A program made the position numbers and the translations under genes. From contig CACYMQ010000030.1 of assembly GCA_902775555.1 (NCBI GenBank), positions 1 through 50,044 of the forward strand: a stretch of 50,044 nt of DNA, written 5' to 3'. The DNA comes from an uncultured Lachnospiraceae bacterium (GTDB taxonomy: Bacteria; Bacillota; Clostridia; Lachnospirales; Lachnospiraceae). The notes beneath the pieces were generated by a model. It made no database searches. It saw only the letters and a program-made list of their open reading frames with translations, and was not told the DNA's origin. Of this stretch, positions 9,344-16,459 are shown piece by piece. Each line of letters starts with the position of its first letter. Position 1 is the stretch's first letter.

Positions 9344-10810
9344 CTATTCCTCCAGTTCCCCTGCAAGACGAAGCGCCGTCAGGCTTGCCTTCGCCTTGTT
9401 CAGACATTCTTCATATTCCTTCTCCGGAACGGAATCCGCCACGATCCCGGCTCCGCTGCGAACGAATACTTTTCCGTTCTTCCTGTATGCGATACGAATG
9501 GCGATGCAGGTATCCATATTTCCGGTGAAATCGATATATCCGATGGCACCTCCGTAGATCCCTCTTTTATTTCCTTCCAGTTCTCCGATGAGCTGGCAGG
9601 CGCGGATCTTGGGCGCACCTGATAGGGTTCCTGCCGGAAGGACTGCAGCTATGGCATCCAGCGCATCCTTATCCTCCCGTATCTCTCCTCTTACCGTAGA
9701 GCCGATATGCATGACATGCGAGAACCGTTCCACGCTCCGCAACTTCTCCACCCGGACCGTGCCGAATTTTGAGATCCGGCCCAGATCATTCCGCCCCAGA
9801 TCCACCAGCATATTATGCTCCGCCAGTTCCTTCTCATCCGCGAGAAGTTCCTTCTCCAGTGCCGCATCCTCTTCTTCGTTCTTTCCTCTCGGTCTTGTAC
9901 CCGCCAGCGGAAATGTGCGAAGGACCCCGTTATCCAGCTTCACGAGAGTCTCCGGTGAAGCCCCGGCCACCTCCACGTCAGTTCCCGAGAAATAGAACAT
10001 ATACGGTGAAGGATTCACGGTCCGGAGGATCCGGTATGTATGGAAGAGACTGCCTTCAAAAGGAGCGGACAGGCGGTTGGAGAGGACGATCTGGAAGATA
10101 TCTCCCTCACGGATATACTGTCTGGCCTTTTCCACCATCTCACAATAACGTTCCTTATCAAAGAGCGGCGTCACCTCGCCGGTGAGATGTCCGGGCTTCT
10201 CTGCTTTCCGTTCTCCGTTCTTCAGGAGATCCGCCATCTGACGAAGGGAAAGCAGTGCGCGATTGTATTCCGTCTCCGGATCCTTCGTCTTCATATTTGC
10301 GATCAGGATGATCTTCTGTCTTACATGATCGAATGTGATCACCCGGTCAAAGAGCATCAGGTCCACATCCTTAAAGGCCTCGCTGTCCTCAACCTCCCGG
10401 CGAACCGTAGGTTCACTGTAGCCGAGATAATCATAGGAGAAGTAACCGACCAGCCCGCCGGTAAAAGGCGGAAGTCCCGGCAGCACCGGGCTCTTGTACT
10501 GGGACAGCAGCTTGCGAAGGAACTCCGAAGGATCCTCCGTATGGAAGCTGAGATCTCCGGCCTTCATCTCTCCTCCGATGCAGGTGATCTCCATCTTCGG
10601 ATCATATCCGAGAAATGTGTATCGTCCCCAGGTCTCATTTGCCTGTGCGGATTCCAGCAGATAGCAATGGGTGGAGACCGCTTTCAGGATCCGCATCGTC
10701 TCGATCGGTGTGATAAAGTCCGACAGCAGCTCCGTACTGACGGGGATCACCCCGTACGCACCGGTATCCGCTATCTTTTCCGCTTCCTCCAGTGTCAGAT
10801 TGAACTTCAT
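9344..10810 (-). CDS. trpE: Anthranilate synthase component I
   Basis: TrpE makes anthranilate from chorismate and ammonia and is the first committed step. The 488-residue product has LLESA (51-55), the tryptophan feedback site, and the chorismate-site motifs PLAGTRPRG, AGTLSGAPK, IYGGAIGY and GAGIVADSVP. I start at MKFNLTLEEAEK (10808-10810), which has AGGAGG 5 bases upstream. The open frame continues 59 codons further, but that extension translates the T-box antiterminator and terminator and is not protein. Control is by the leader riboswitch plus probable feedback inhibition. Confidence 0.97.
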   Translation of the reverse strand: MKFNLTLEEAEKIADTGAYGVIPVSTELLSDFITPIETMRILKAVSTHCYLLESAQANETWGRYTFLGYDPKMEITCIGGEMKAGDLSFHTEDPSEFLRKLLSQYKSPVLPGLPPFTGGLVGYFSYDYLGYSEPTVRREVEDSEAFKDVDLMLFDRVITFDHVRQKIILIANMKTKDPETEYNRALLSLRQMADLLKNGERKAEKPGHLTGEVTPLFDKERYCEMVEKARQYIREGDIFQIVLSNRLSAPFEGSLFHTYRILRTVNPSPYMFYFSGTDVEVAGASPETLVKLDNGVLRTFPLAGTRPRGKNEEEDAALEKELLADEKELAEHNMLVDLGRNDLGRISKFGTVRVEKLRSVERFSHVMHIGSTVRGEIREDKDALDAIAAVLPAGTLSGAPKIRACQLIGELEGNKRGIYGGAIGYIDFTGNMDTCIAIRIAYRKNGKVFVRSGAGIVADSVPEKEYEECLNKAKASLTALRLAGELEE

Positions 10811-10851
10811 AATTACCTCCTCTCCTGCATCGGCATATACATTTCCGCCAT

Positions 10852-10887
10852 AAAAAAATCCCTGACAAAGCAAATGCTCTGTCAAGG
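10852..10887 (-). terminator. Intrinsic terminator of the trp T-box leader
   Basis: On the minus strand, CCTTGACAGAGC pairs with GCTTTGTCAGGG across an ATTT loop, with two G-T wobbles, and is followed by ATTTTTTT. It sits between the T-box sequence and trpE, as expected for a terminator that forms when charged tRNA-Trp is plentiful. Confidence 0.9.
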
Positions 10888-11168
10888 ACGAATAATCATA
10901 TACTATCCGCGGTGCCACCTTGAATTTACGGTTTACCGTACTCTCTGCAGGGATACCATCATATCCCCGGCATGTAACGTCTGCCATACGTCGCAGAATA
11001 CTCTGCAGTTTCGAGCTTCCTGATATATCCGTCCCTCTTATCCTGCATTTGACTGCGCCCTCCGCGGTCCATTTGACAACTTGTTTCTCACCCGGTTCTC
11101 AGCCACCCGGGCTCTCTGTAAAGGCATCATTGCCGTTATCTCCGCTTCAACGGTTTGAAGTATTAAAT
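10888..11168 (-). ncRNA. T-box riboswitch leader, tryptophan-specific
   Basis: AGGTGGCACCGCGG at 10907-10920 (minus) is the nearly invariant T-box that pairs with an uncharged tRNA 3' end. Upstream lies a long structured leader with a Stem I-type region: GAGAGCCCGGGTGGCTGAG at about 11097-11115 resembles the distal loop. TGG at 11069-11071, followed by ACC, fits a UGG specifier codon for tRNA-Trp. This is established for trp genes of Clostridia. The specifier placement is my reading, not a fold calculation. Uncharged tRNA-Trp would stabilise the antiterminator and switch on trpEGDCFBA. Confidence 0.9.
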
Positions 11169-11175
11169 TGTTTGT

Positions 11176-11204
11176 ATGATACCACTACAATGAAAATGTG
11201 TCAA
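11176..11204 (-). promoter_or_regulatory. Promoter of the trp operon
   Basis: On the minus strand, a perfect -35 TTGACA (11199-11204), a 17-base spacer and -10 TATCAT (11176-11181) give a start near 11169, just ahead of the T-box leader. Confidence 0.85.
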
Positions 11205-11229
11205 CAGTGCAATTTTGAACGATAGAATA

Positions 11230-11258
11230 TTGAGATTCCGAATCAATTATGTTAACAT
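11230..11258 (+). promoter_or_regulatory. Candidate promoter of the aquaporin gene
   Basis: TTGAGA, 17 bases, then TAACAT, about 40 bases before the aquaporin ATG and back to back with the trp promoter. Confidence 0.5.
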
Positions 11259-11297
11259 CAGATTGGGGTTAATGATTTCAATCACAAGGAGGTAATT

Positions 11298-12014
11298 ATG
11301 GAGAGTGTACGCAAGTATCTGGCCGAGTTCATCGGCACATTTATTCTGGTAACCCTTGGTTGCGGAACCGCCATGCTGGTCGGATGTGATGCCGCAAACG
11401 GCGGCGGTTACATACTGACGGCACTGGCCTTCGGGCTTGCCATCGTCGCCATGGCCTACGGTGTGGGAAATATCTCCGGCGGCCACGTGAATCCTGCCGT
11501 ATCTCTGGCAGTCCTCATCAACGGCGGAATGTCCGTAAAGGATTTCTTCTGCTATCTTGTTTCCCAGTGTCTGGGCGCTCTTTCCGGAAGCGCACTGCTT
11601 GCCATGATCTTTGACATGGGCGGTGTGAAGGATATGACCGGCGGCTACGGTTCCAACGGTCTAGGCGGTGTAAAGGAAAGCGCCGGAGCCGGTCTCATAG
11701 TTGAGATCGTTCTCACCTGCATCTTCATCATGGCGATCCTCGGTGTTACTTCCAAATACCAGGGTCACGGCTCCTTCGGCGGACTGATCATCGGTCTTAC
11801 ACTGGTAGGCGTACACATCCTGGGTATCGGTCTCACGGGAACCTCCGTGAATCCGGCGCGCAGCTTCGGGCCCGCTCTTATCGCCGCAATGAACGGCAAC
11901 AGCGATCCCATGTCTTCCCTTTGGGTATTCATCGTAGGTCCTTTCATCGGTGCAGCCCTGGGTGCAGTGATCTATAAATTCCTGGAAGCCGGCAAAAAAG
12001 AAGCGGAAGAATGA
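11298..12014 (+). CDS. aqpZ: Aquaporin, MIP family
   Basis: A 238-residue integral membrane channel with six hydrophobic segments and both half-helix signatures: HVNPAVSLA (NPA at 65-67) and SVNPARSFGP (NPA at 185-187). The selectivity-filter residues match AqpZ: Phe45, His173, Thr182 and Arg188. Glycerol facilitators lack this Phe and His, so water rather than glycerol is the likely main substrate. AAGGAGG precedes the ATG. It is a single-gene unit with its own promoter and terminator, divergent from trp. Confidence 0.93.
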   Translation: MESVRKYLAEFIGTFILVTLGCGTAMLVGCDAANGGGYILTALAFGLAIVAMAYGVGNISGGHVNPAVSLAVLINGGMSVKDFFCYLVSQCLGALSGSALLAMIFDMGGVKDMTGGYGSNGLGGVKESAGAGLIVEIVLTCIFIMAILGVTSKYQGHGSFGGLIIGLTLVGVHILGIGLTGTSVNPARSFGPALIAAMNGNSDPMSSLWVFIVGPFIGAALGAVIYKFLEAGKKEAEE

Positions 12015-12044
12015 TCCATCTCCCGTCATCATAAAAATGAATCT

Positions 12045-12098
12045 GCAGTTCCCTGACCCGCGTATATCATGCGGCCGGGGAACTGTATTTTATTTTTC
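12045..12098 (+). terminator. Terminator after the aquaporin gene
   Basis: CAGTTCCC pairs with GGGAACTG, with a GC-rich inner stem (CCCGC/GCGGCCGG region), followed by TATTTTATTTTT. Confidence 0.8.
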
Positions 12099-12140
12099 TT
12101 CCTGCTCTCCCCTCTTTTTTCAAAAAAAGTAAAATCATCG

Positions 12141-12169
12141 GTGACCGCAGGGCGAAAATATGATATAAT
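12141..12169 (+). promoter_or_regulatory. Candidate promoter of the AAA+ ATPase gene
   Basis: GTGACC, 17 bases, then a perfect TATAAT at 12164-12169, about 60 bases before the ATG. Confidence 0.6.
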
Positions 12170-12231
12170 ACCTCTGTCTATGTGATTGGGGGATCACAGG
12201 ACAGAAAAAGCACAAATATGGAGAAGTAGAT

Positions 12232-13893
12232 ATGGTAATTAAAAACTTACAGAACACCATTGCCGAATGTATCGCTTATGCGGATGAAGTAAACAAAAAC
12301 GGAGCTGTCTTCCCGGATGACGCAAGAACTCCTCTTCGCGATCTTCTTCGCTTTGACATGCTTGTATTCCTGGGACATCTCTACGAACAGGGCAACCCCG
12401 AAACCGCAGACCAGATCCAGTACATCGAGAGCAACCTGCGTATGAGGACCGGTGAGCGTTTTGCCGAATTCGTCAGAGAGAAATGCAGCAATCCCGATTA
12501 TCTGAAAGAGGCTCCCAAGTCTCTCATCTATTTTATCCGGGCAGATCTCGATCCGAACTCCGGAGTTGCGGAAGGAAATGTGGCAAAATCCAAATTCATC
12601 GTGGATGCCTTCCGGAAGCTTGGTGACGGTTTCCTGAACTACGACAAGGTTCATGAATCCACCCGCAAACTACTGTCAGATCATATCGAGGTTCTGAACA
12701 ACACCCTGAAGGAAGCAGGTGTAAATGTACCTGTCTCCCGTGCAGCTGCCAAAGCACAGGAGCCCGAGCGTGTCGGTTCCAACCGGAGCAGCGAGCATTT
12801 CAACAACACCTCCGATGCAGACATCGGAAGAGTCAATTCCTTTGATGCCAAGTCCGGACGTTTCGTATCCAAGAATGCGGTAAATGTATCCGGATACAAT
12901 ATCATGAAGAAACGTGCAGACGATATCACCGAGTTCTCCAACTTCCAGAAGCAGGAAGCGCAGGACGGACCGGATCTGCACCGTGGTAAAAACCGTGTCG
13001 GCGGAAACCGCCGTGGCGCGGATGAATCCGAAGAGATCGAGAAGTCACTGGATGAACTGATCGCAGAGCTTCAGGCCCTCACCGGTCTGTCCTCCGTTAA
13101 GGATGACGTGATGCACCTCATCAACATCATCAAGGTCCGTCGTCTTCGTGAGATGAAGGGCTTAAAGAAGATCGACATGTCCTTCCATCTGGTATTTACG
13201 GGCAATCCCGGTACCGGTAAAACCACAGTGGCACGTCTTCTTGCAAAGATCTATAAACAGCTGGGTGTCGTAAGCCGCGGACAGTTTATCGAGGTAGACC
13301 GTTCCGGACTGGTTGACCACTTCTCCGGTGGTACAGCCATGAAGACCACAGAAGTCATCAACCGCGCGATCGGCGGTATCCTCTTCATCGACGAGGCATA
13401 CTCCCTGACTCACAACAAGGAGTCAGGCGACTATGGTCAGGAAGCGGTAGATACGCTGCTGAAACGTATGGAGGATGATCGTGACGACTTCATCGTCATC
13501 GTTGCAGGATACACCAAGGAGATGGTGGAATTCATCGAATCCAACCCCGGTCTTCGGTCCCGTTTCAACAAGTACATCCATTTCCCGGATTACGAAGCAG
13601 GCGAGCTGATGGAAATCTTCAAGTATATGTGTCATGAAACCGATTACGTTCTGACACCGAATGCTGCAACCATGGCAGAAGCCTACTTGAGAGGAATGGT
13701 TGACGGAAAGACCAAGAACTTCGCGAACGCGCGTCTGGTCCGTAACTACTTCGAGCGCTGCATCGACCGTCAGGCATCCCGTATCGTACAGGATGAGAAC
13801 ATGACTGAGGACGATCTTGTAACCTTCGTCCGTGAAGATATGATCGAGTCCGAGACCCGAGTGGCTCTGGACCGTCCGCCGGAAGACAGATAA
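12232..13893 (+). CDS. CbxX/CfqX-type AAA+ ATPase
   Basis: A 553-residue protein. The C-terminal ~280 residues are an AAA+ module of the CbxX/SpoVK type: Walker A GNPGTGKTT (324-332), Walker B ILFIDEAY (383-390), sensor-1 region FIVIVAGYT and arginine finger in NPGLRSRFN. The N-terminal ~170 residues are helical, perhaps TPR-like, followed by a polar linker of about 100 residues with basic patches. Relatives include Rubisco activase CbbX, sporulation SpoVK and T7SS EccA. No Rubisco, sporulation or ESX gene is adjacent, so the client is unknown. It is monocistronic, with a terminator directly after. Confidence 0.85.
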   Translation: MVIKNLQNTIAECIAYADEVNKNGAVFPDDARTPLRDLLRFDMLVFLGHLYEQGNPETADQIQYIESNLRMRTGERFAEFVREKCSNPDYLKEAPKSLIYFIRADLDPNSGVAEGNVAKSKFIVDAFRKLGDGFLNYDKVHESTRKLLSDHIEVLNNTLKEAGVNVPVSRAAAKAQEPERVGSNRSSEHFNNTSDADIGRVNSFDAKSGRFVSKNAVNVSGYNIMKKRADDITEFSNFQKQEAQDGPDLHRGKNRVGGNRRGADESEEIEKSLDELIAELQALTGLSSVKDDVMHLINIIKVRRLREMKGLKKIDMSFHLVFTGNPGTGKTTVARLLAKIYKQLGVVSRGQFIEVDRSGLVDHFSGGTAMKTTEVINRAIGGILFIDEAYSLTHNKESGDYGQEAVDTLLKRMEDDRDDFIVIVAGYTKEMVEFIESNPGLRSRFNKYIHFPDYEAGELMEIFKYMCHETDYVLTPNAATMAEAYLRGMVDGKTKNFANARLVRNYFERCIDRQASRIVQDENMTEDDLVTFVREDMIESETRVALDRPPEDR

Positions 13894-13921
13894 CCGGCAA
13901 CATAAACAGATAACCGACAAC

Positions 13922-13967
13922 AAAAAACTCCGTCCGGACACCCAGTGTGTACAGACGGAGTTTTTTT
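13922..13967. terminator. Bidirectional terminator between AAA+ ATPase and xylB
   Basis: AAAAAACTCCGTC pairs perfectly with GACGGAGTTTTTT and has a T-run on both strands, so it can end both convergent genes. An inner ACAC/GTGT stem extends it. Confidence 0.9.
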
Positions 13968-14000
13968 GTCATTCTGAGGAGCGCAGCGACGAAGAATCTT
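13968..14000 (+). repeat. Single copy of the dispersed GTCATTCTGAG element
   Basis: It starts GTCATTCTGAGGAGCGCAGC and ends CGAAGAATCTT, and abuts the terminator T-run. It matches the family copies at 7482-7560, 16229-16450 and 37336-37368. Confidence 0.75.
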
Positions 14001-14007
14001 CAGTCGC

Positions 14008-15471
14008 TTAGGACCGGATCCCCTTCAGCGCCGGATAGATCTTCCGGAAGGTCTGATACCGTTCCTCATAGAGCTGAACCAGGCCGGTCTCCGGTTCCTC
14101 TGTCCCTGCGATCTTCACTACCGCATCGGAAGCGGCCTCCACATCCGGGAAGACACCGCAGCCTACCGCTGCCAGAAGAGCACCTCCCATGGCCGGGCCC
14201 TCCTCCGACACCAGTGTCTCCACCTTCAGATTCATCACATTTGCTATGATCCTGCGCCACAGGGGACTCTTCGCCCCTCCACCGCAGATCCTGGTCTTCT
14301 GAACTTCGAGTCCCTCTGCCCTGGCGATCTCCAGAGAATCCCGGAGCCCGAAAGCCACACCTTCAAAGATCGCCTGCAGCATATCTCCGCGGGTGCTGTC
14401 CATCCGCATACCCACAAAGGCAGCCCTTGCATCCGGGTCATTATGAGGTGACCGTTCTCCCATCAGATACGGAAGGAAGAAAATCTGATTCTTTCCCAGT
14501 TCTCCGATCTCCTTCTGCACCTTCTGCATGTCATTTTCCTTCAGGATATCGGACATCCACCATTTGTTGCAGGAAGCTGCCGAAAGCATACAGCCCATAA
14601 GATGGTATCTTCCCGTAGCATGCGCAAAGGAATGGAGCGCATTTGCGGGATCCACGGAGAAGCTGTCCGATGCGATGAAGATCGTTCCACTGGTTCCCAG
14701 AGACAGATTGCAGTCTCCGTTCCGTACGGTTCCGGTTCCCACGGCCGCCGCCGCATTATCACCGGCACCCGCTATGATCTTCACTGTTTTCGGAACTCCC
14801 AGAACATCCGCGATCTCCGGAAGTATGGTGCCGATCACTTCGTAGCTTTCATAAACCCTTGCCAGCTGTTCCGTGGAAATGCCGCAGAGTTCGCACATTT
14901 TCTCCGACCATTTCCGGTTCTTCACATCATAAAGAAGCATACCGGAAGCGTCCGACGCATCCGTGGCATGAACTCCGGACAGACGATAGGCCAGGTAATC
15001 CTTGGGCAGCATGATCTTCCTGATCCGCGCGAAGAGGTCCGGTTCATTTTCCTTCATCCAGAGGAGCTTCGGTGCCGTAAAACCGGCAAAGGCGATATTC
15101 CCGGTTTCTTCGGAGATCACGTTCTTCCCGATGGTCTCATTCAGATATTCACATTCCTTCCCGGTCCGTCCGTCATTCCAGAGGATCGCCGGGCGGATCA
15201 CGCGGTCCTTCTCATCCAGCACCACCAGACCATGCATCTGACCTCCGAAGCTGATCCCGGCGATCGTCTCCTCATATCCCCTGATCAGTTCCCGAAGCCC
15301 GGCCATGGCGGCATGAAACCAGTCCTCGGGCGACTGCTCGCTCCACCCCGGTTTCGGAAAACGGATGGGATATTCTCTGGATACGATCCGAAGGATCTTC
15401 CCCGTTTCATCCATCAGCAGCAGCTTTACGGCTGAAGTACCAAGATCAATTCCTATAAACCCCTTTTCCAT
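14008..15471 (-). CDS. xylB: Xylulokinase (FGGY family)
   Basis: It phosphorylates D-xylulose to xylulose-5-phosphate for the pentose phosphate pathway. The 487-residue product has the phosphate-1 motif GIDLGTSAVK at the N-terminus, GISFGGQMHGLV with the xylulokinase-specific QMHG (78-81), AILWNDGRT, GAGDNAAAAVG with catalytic Asp238, and a C-terminal CGGGAKSPLWRR. I start at MEKGFIGIDLG (15469-15471), with AAAGGAG 8 bases upstream, rather than 13 codons earlier. It lies 14 bases after the PAP2 gene. No xylose isomerase or transporter is nearby, so another FGGY sugar substrate cannot be excluded. Confidence 0.88.
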   Translation of the reverse strand: MEKGFIGIDLGTSAVKLLLMDETGKILRIVSREYPIRFPKPGWSEQSPEDWFHAAMAGLRELIRGYEETIAGISFGGQMHGLVVLDEKDRVIRPAILWNDGRTGKECEYLNETIGKNVISEETGNIAFAGFTAPKLLWMKENEPDLFARIRKIMLPKDYLAYRLSGVHATDASDASGMLLYDVKNRKWSEKMCELCGISTEQLARVYESYEVIGTILPEIADVLGVPKTVKIIAGAGDNAAAAVGTGTVRNGDCNLSLGTSGTIFIASDSFSVDPANALHSFAHATGRYHLMGCMLSAASCNKWWMSDILKENDMQKVQKEIGELGKNQIFFLPYLMGERSPHNDPDARAAFVGMRMDSTRGDMLQAIFEGVAFGLRDSLEIARAEGLEVQKTRICGGGAKSPLWRRIIANVMNLKVETLVSEEGPAMGGALLAAVGCGVFPDVEAASDAVVKIAGTEEPETGLVQLYEERYQTFRKIYPALKGIRS

Positions 15472-15485
15472 ATACTCTTCTCCTT

Positions 15486-16166
15486 TCATGTCCCCGCATC
15501 CCTCTTCCATTTGTGGAAGGAGGTGAAATAGCCGATCAATATAACGGGTATGGCGGCTACCACGTCGATCACGGAATGCTGCTTCACGAAAGTTACTCCC
15601 ACAGCCACCAGGATTGCTTCCAGCCAGCAGAGCGTAAGCGCGACCTTTCCCGAGAATCGTTTGGATGCCGCTGCCGCAAAGACCACACCGAAAGCCGTCG
15701 ATACATGCTCGGAAGGACAGACATCAGTAGGACGGTCCAGACTGTAGATCAGCTTCGTCAGCCATACAAAGAAATTATCCCGTGGAAACTGCTTCGGCCA
15801 CATATCCTGCCCCGTAGGCCAGATGATGTAAATGATCAACGATATCGTCAGCGTGACCATGAAATATCTCATCAGGCGTTTGAATACCGGCACCTCAAAT
15901 CCCACGGTATAGAGTACCATGAAGATCCAGAAGGGATACCAGATCGCATAGGGTATGATAAAGTATTCGCAGAACGGGATCTTATCATCCAGCGCACAGT
16001 GGACCATGGTATAGCCCCCGGTGATGGTCACCCTCTCCGTAAGAAAGAATATAAAGAGATATACCGGCCAGAACAGCATCAGAAAGAGGTGCCTGTATTC
16101 CGGCTTCCTGATATCCCTGAAATGAAAATCCTTATATGCCCAGTCTTTTTTTAATCCTTCTAACAT
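15486..16166 (-). CDS. PAP2 family membrane protein
   Basis: A 226-residue protein with about six hydrophobic segments. CPSEHVSTAFG and VKQHSVIDV match the second and third PAP2 phosphatase motifs (SGH-like and the R/K-x5-H-x3-D box), with His in both. The first motif (KX6RP) may be the LDRPTDVCP stretch and is not clear. Members act on phosphatidic acid, undecaprenyl diphosphate or inositol phospholipids; the substrate here is unknown. The ribosome binding site is weak. It probably shares an mRNA with xylB, though no functional link is evident. Confidence 0.8.
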   Translation of the reverse strand: MLEGLKKDWAYKDFHFRDIRKPEYRHLFLMLFWPVYLFIFFLTERVTITGGYTMVHCALDDKIPFCEYFIIPYAIWYPFWIFMVLYTVGFEVPVFKRLMRYFMVTLTISLIIYIIWPTGQDMWPKQFPRDNFFVWLTKLIYSLDRPTDVCPSEHVSTAFGVVFAAAASKRFSGKVALTLCWLEAILVAVGVTFVKQHSVIDVVAAIPVILIGYFTSFHKWKRDAGT

Positions 16167-16228
16167 ATGCTCTTTGTTTCCCGGTATCTGTGTGAATTCC
16201 CGTTCTCCTTATACCTGATGCTTCCGTT

Positions 16229-16450
16229 GTCATCCTGAGGGCATAAGCCCGATTCTGTCACTGTCATTGTCATCCTGAGGGCATAAGCCCGATTCTGTCA
16301 CTGTCATTGTCATCCTGAGGGCGTAAGCCCGAAGGATCTTTCCCCTGAAGGTTAAAGATTCTTCGCTTCGCTCAGAATGACATCGTTTTAGATTCTTCGC
16401 TTCGCTCAGAATGACACCGTTTTAGAATGACACCGCTTCAGAATGACACC
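16229..16450. repeat. Cluster of direct 40-base repeats and inverted copies of the dispersed element
   Basis: GTCATCCTGAGGGCATAAGC begins at 16229 and 16269, and a variant (GGGCGTAAGC) begins at 16309, so the period is 40. Each carries GCATAAGCCCGATTCTGTCA-type sequence. From 16354 the element appears in the opposite sense twice (AGATTCTTCGCTTCGCTCAG at about 16356 and 16391), followed by two short TAGAATGACACCG remnants. The gap between the PAP2 and wall-binding genes is made almost wholly of this material. Confidence 0.9.
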
Positions 16451-16459
16451 TCGGGTGGG

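Noticed and set aside
10811-10987. 59-codon N-terminal extension of TrpE
   Set aside because: It translates the T-box and the leader terminator; a strong AGGAGG precedes the ATG at 10810.
16229-16450. CRISPR array
   Set aside because: The units are tandem 40-base copies without unique spacers, some copies are inverted, and no cas gene is present.
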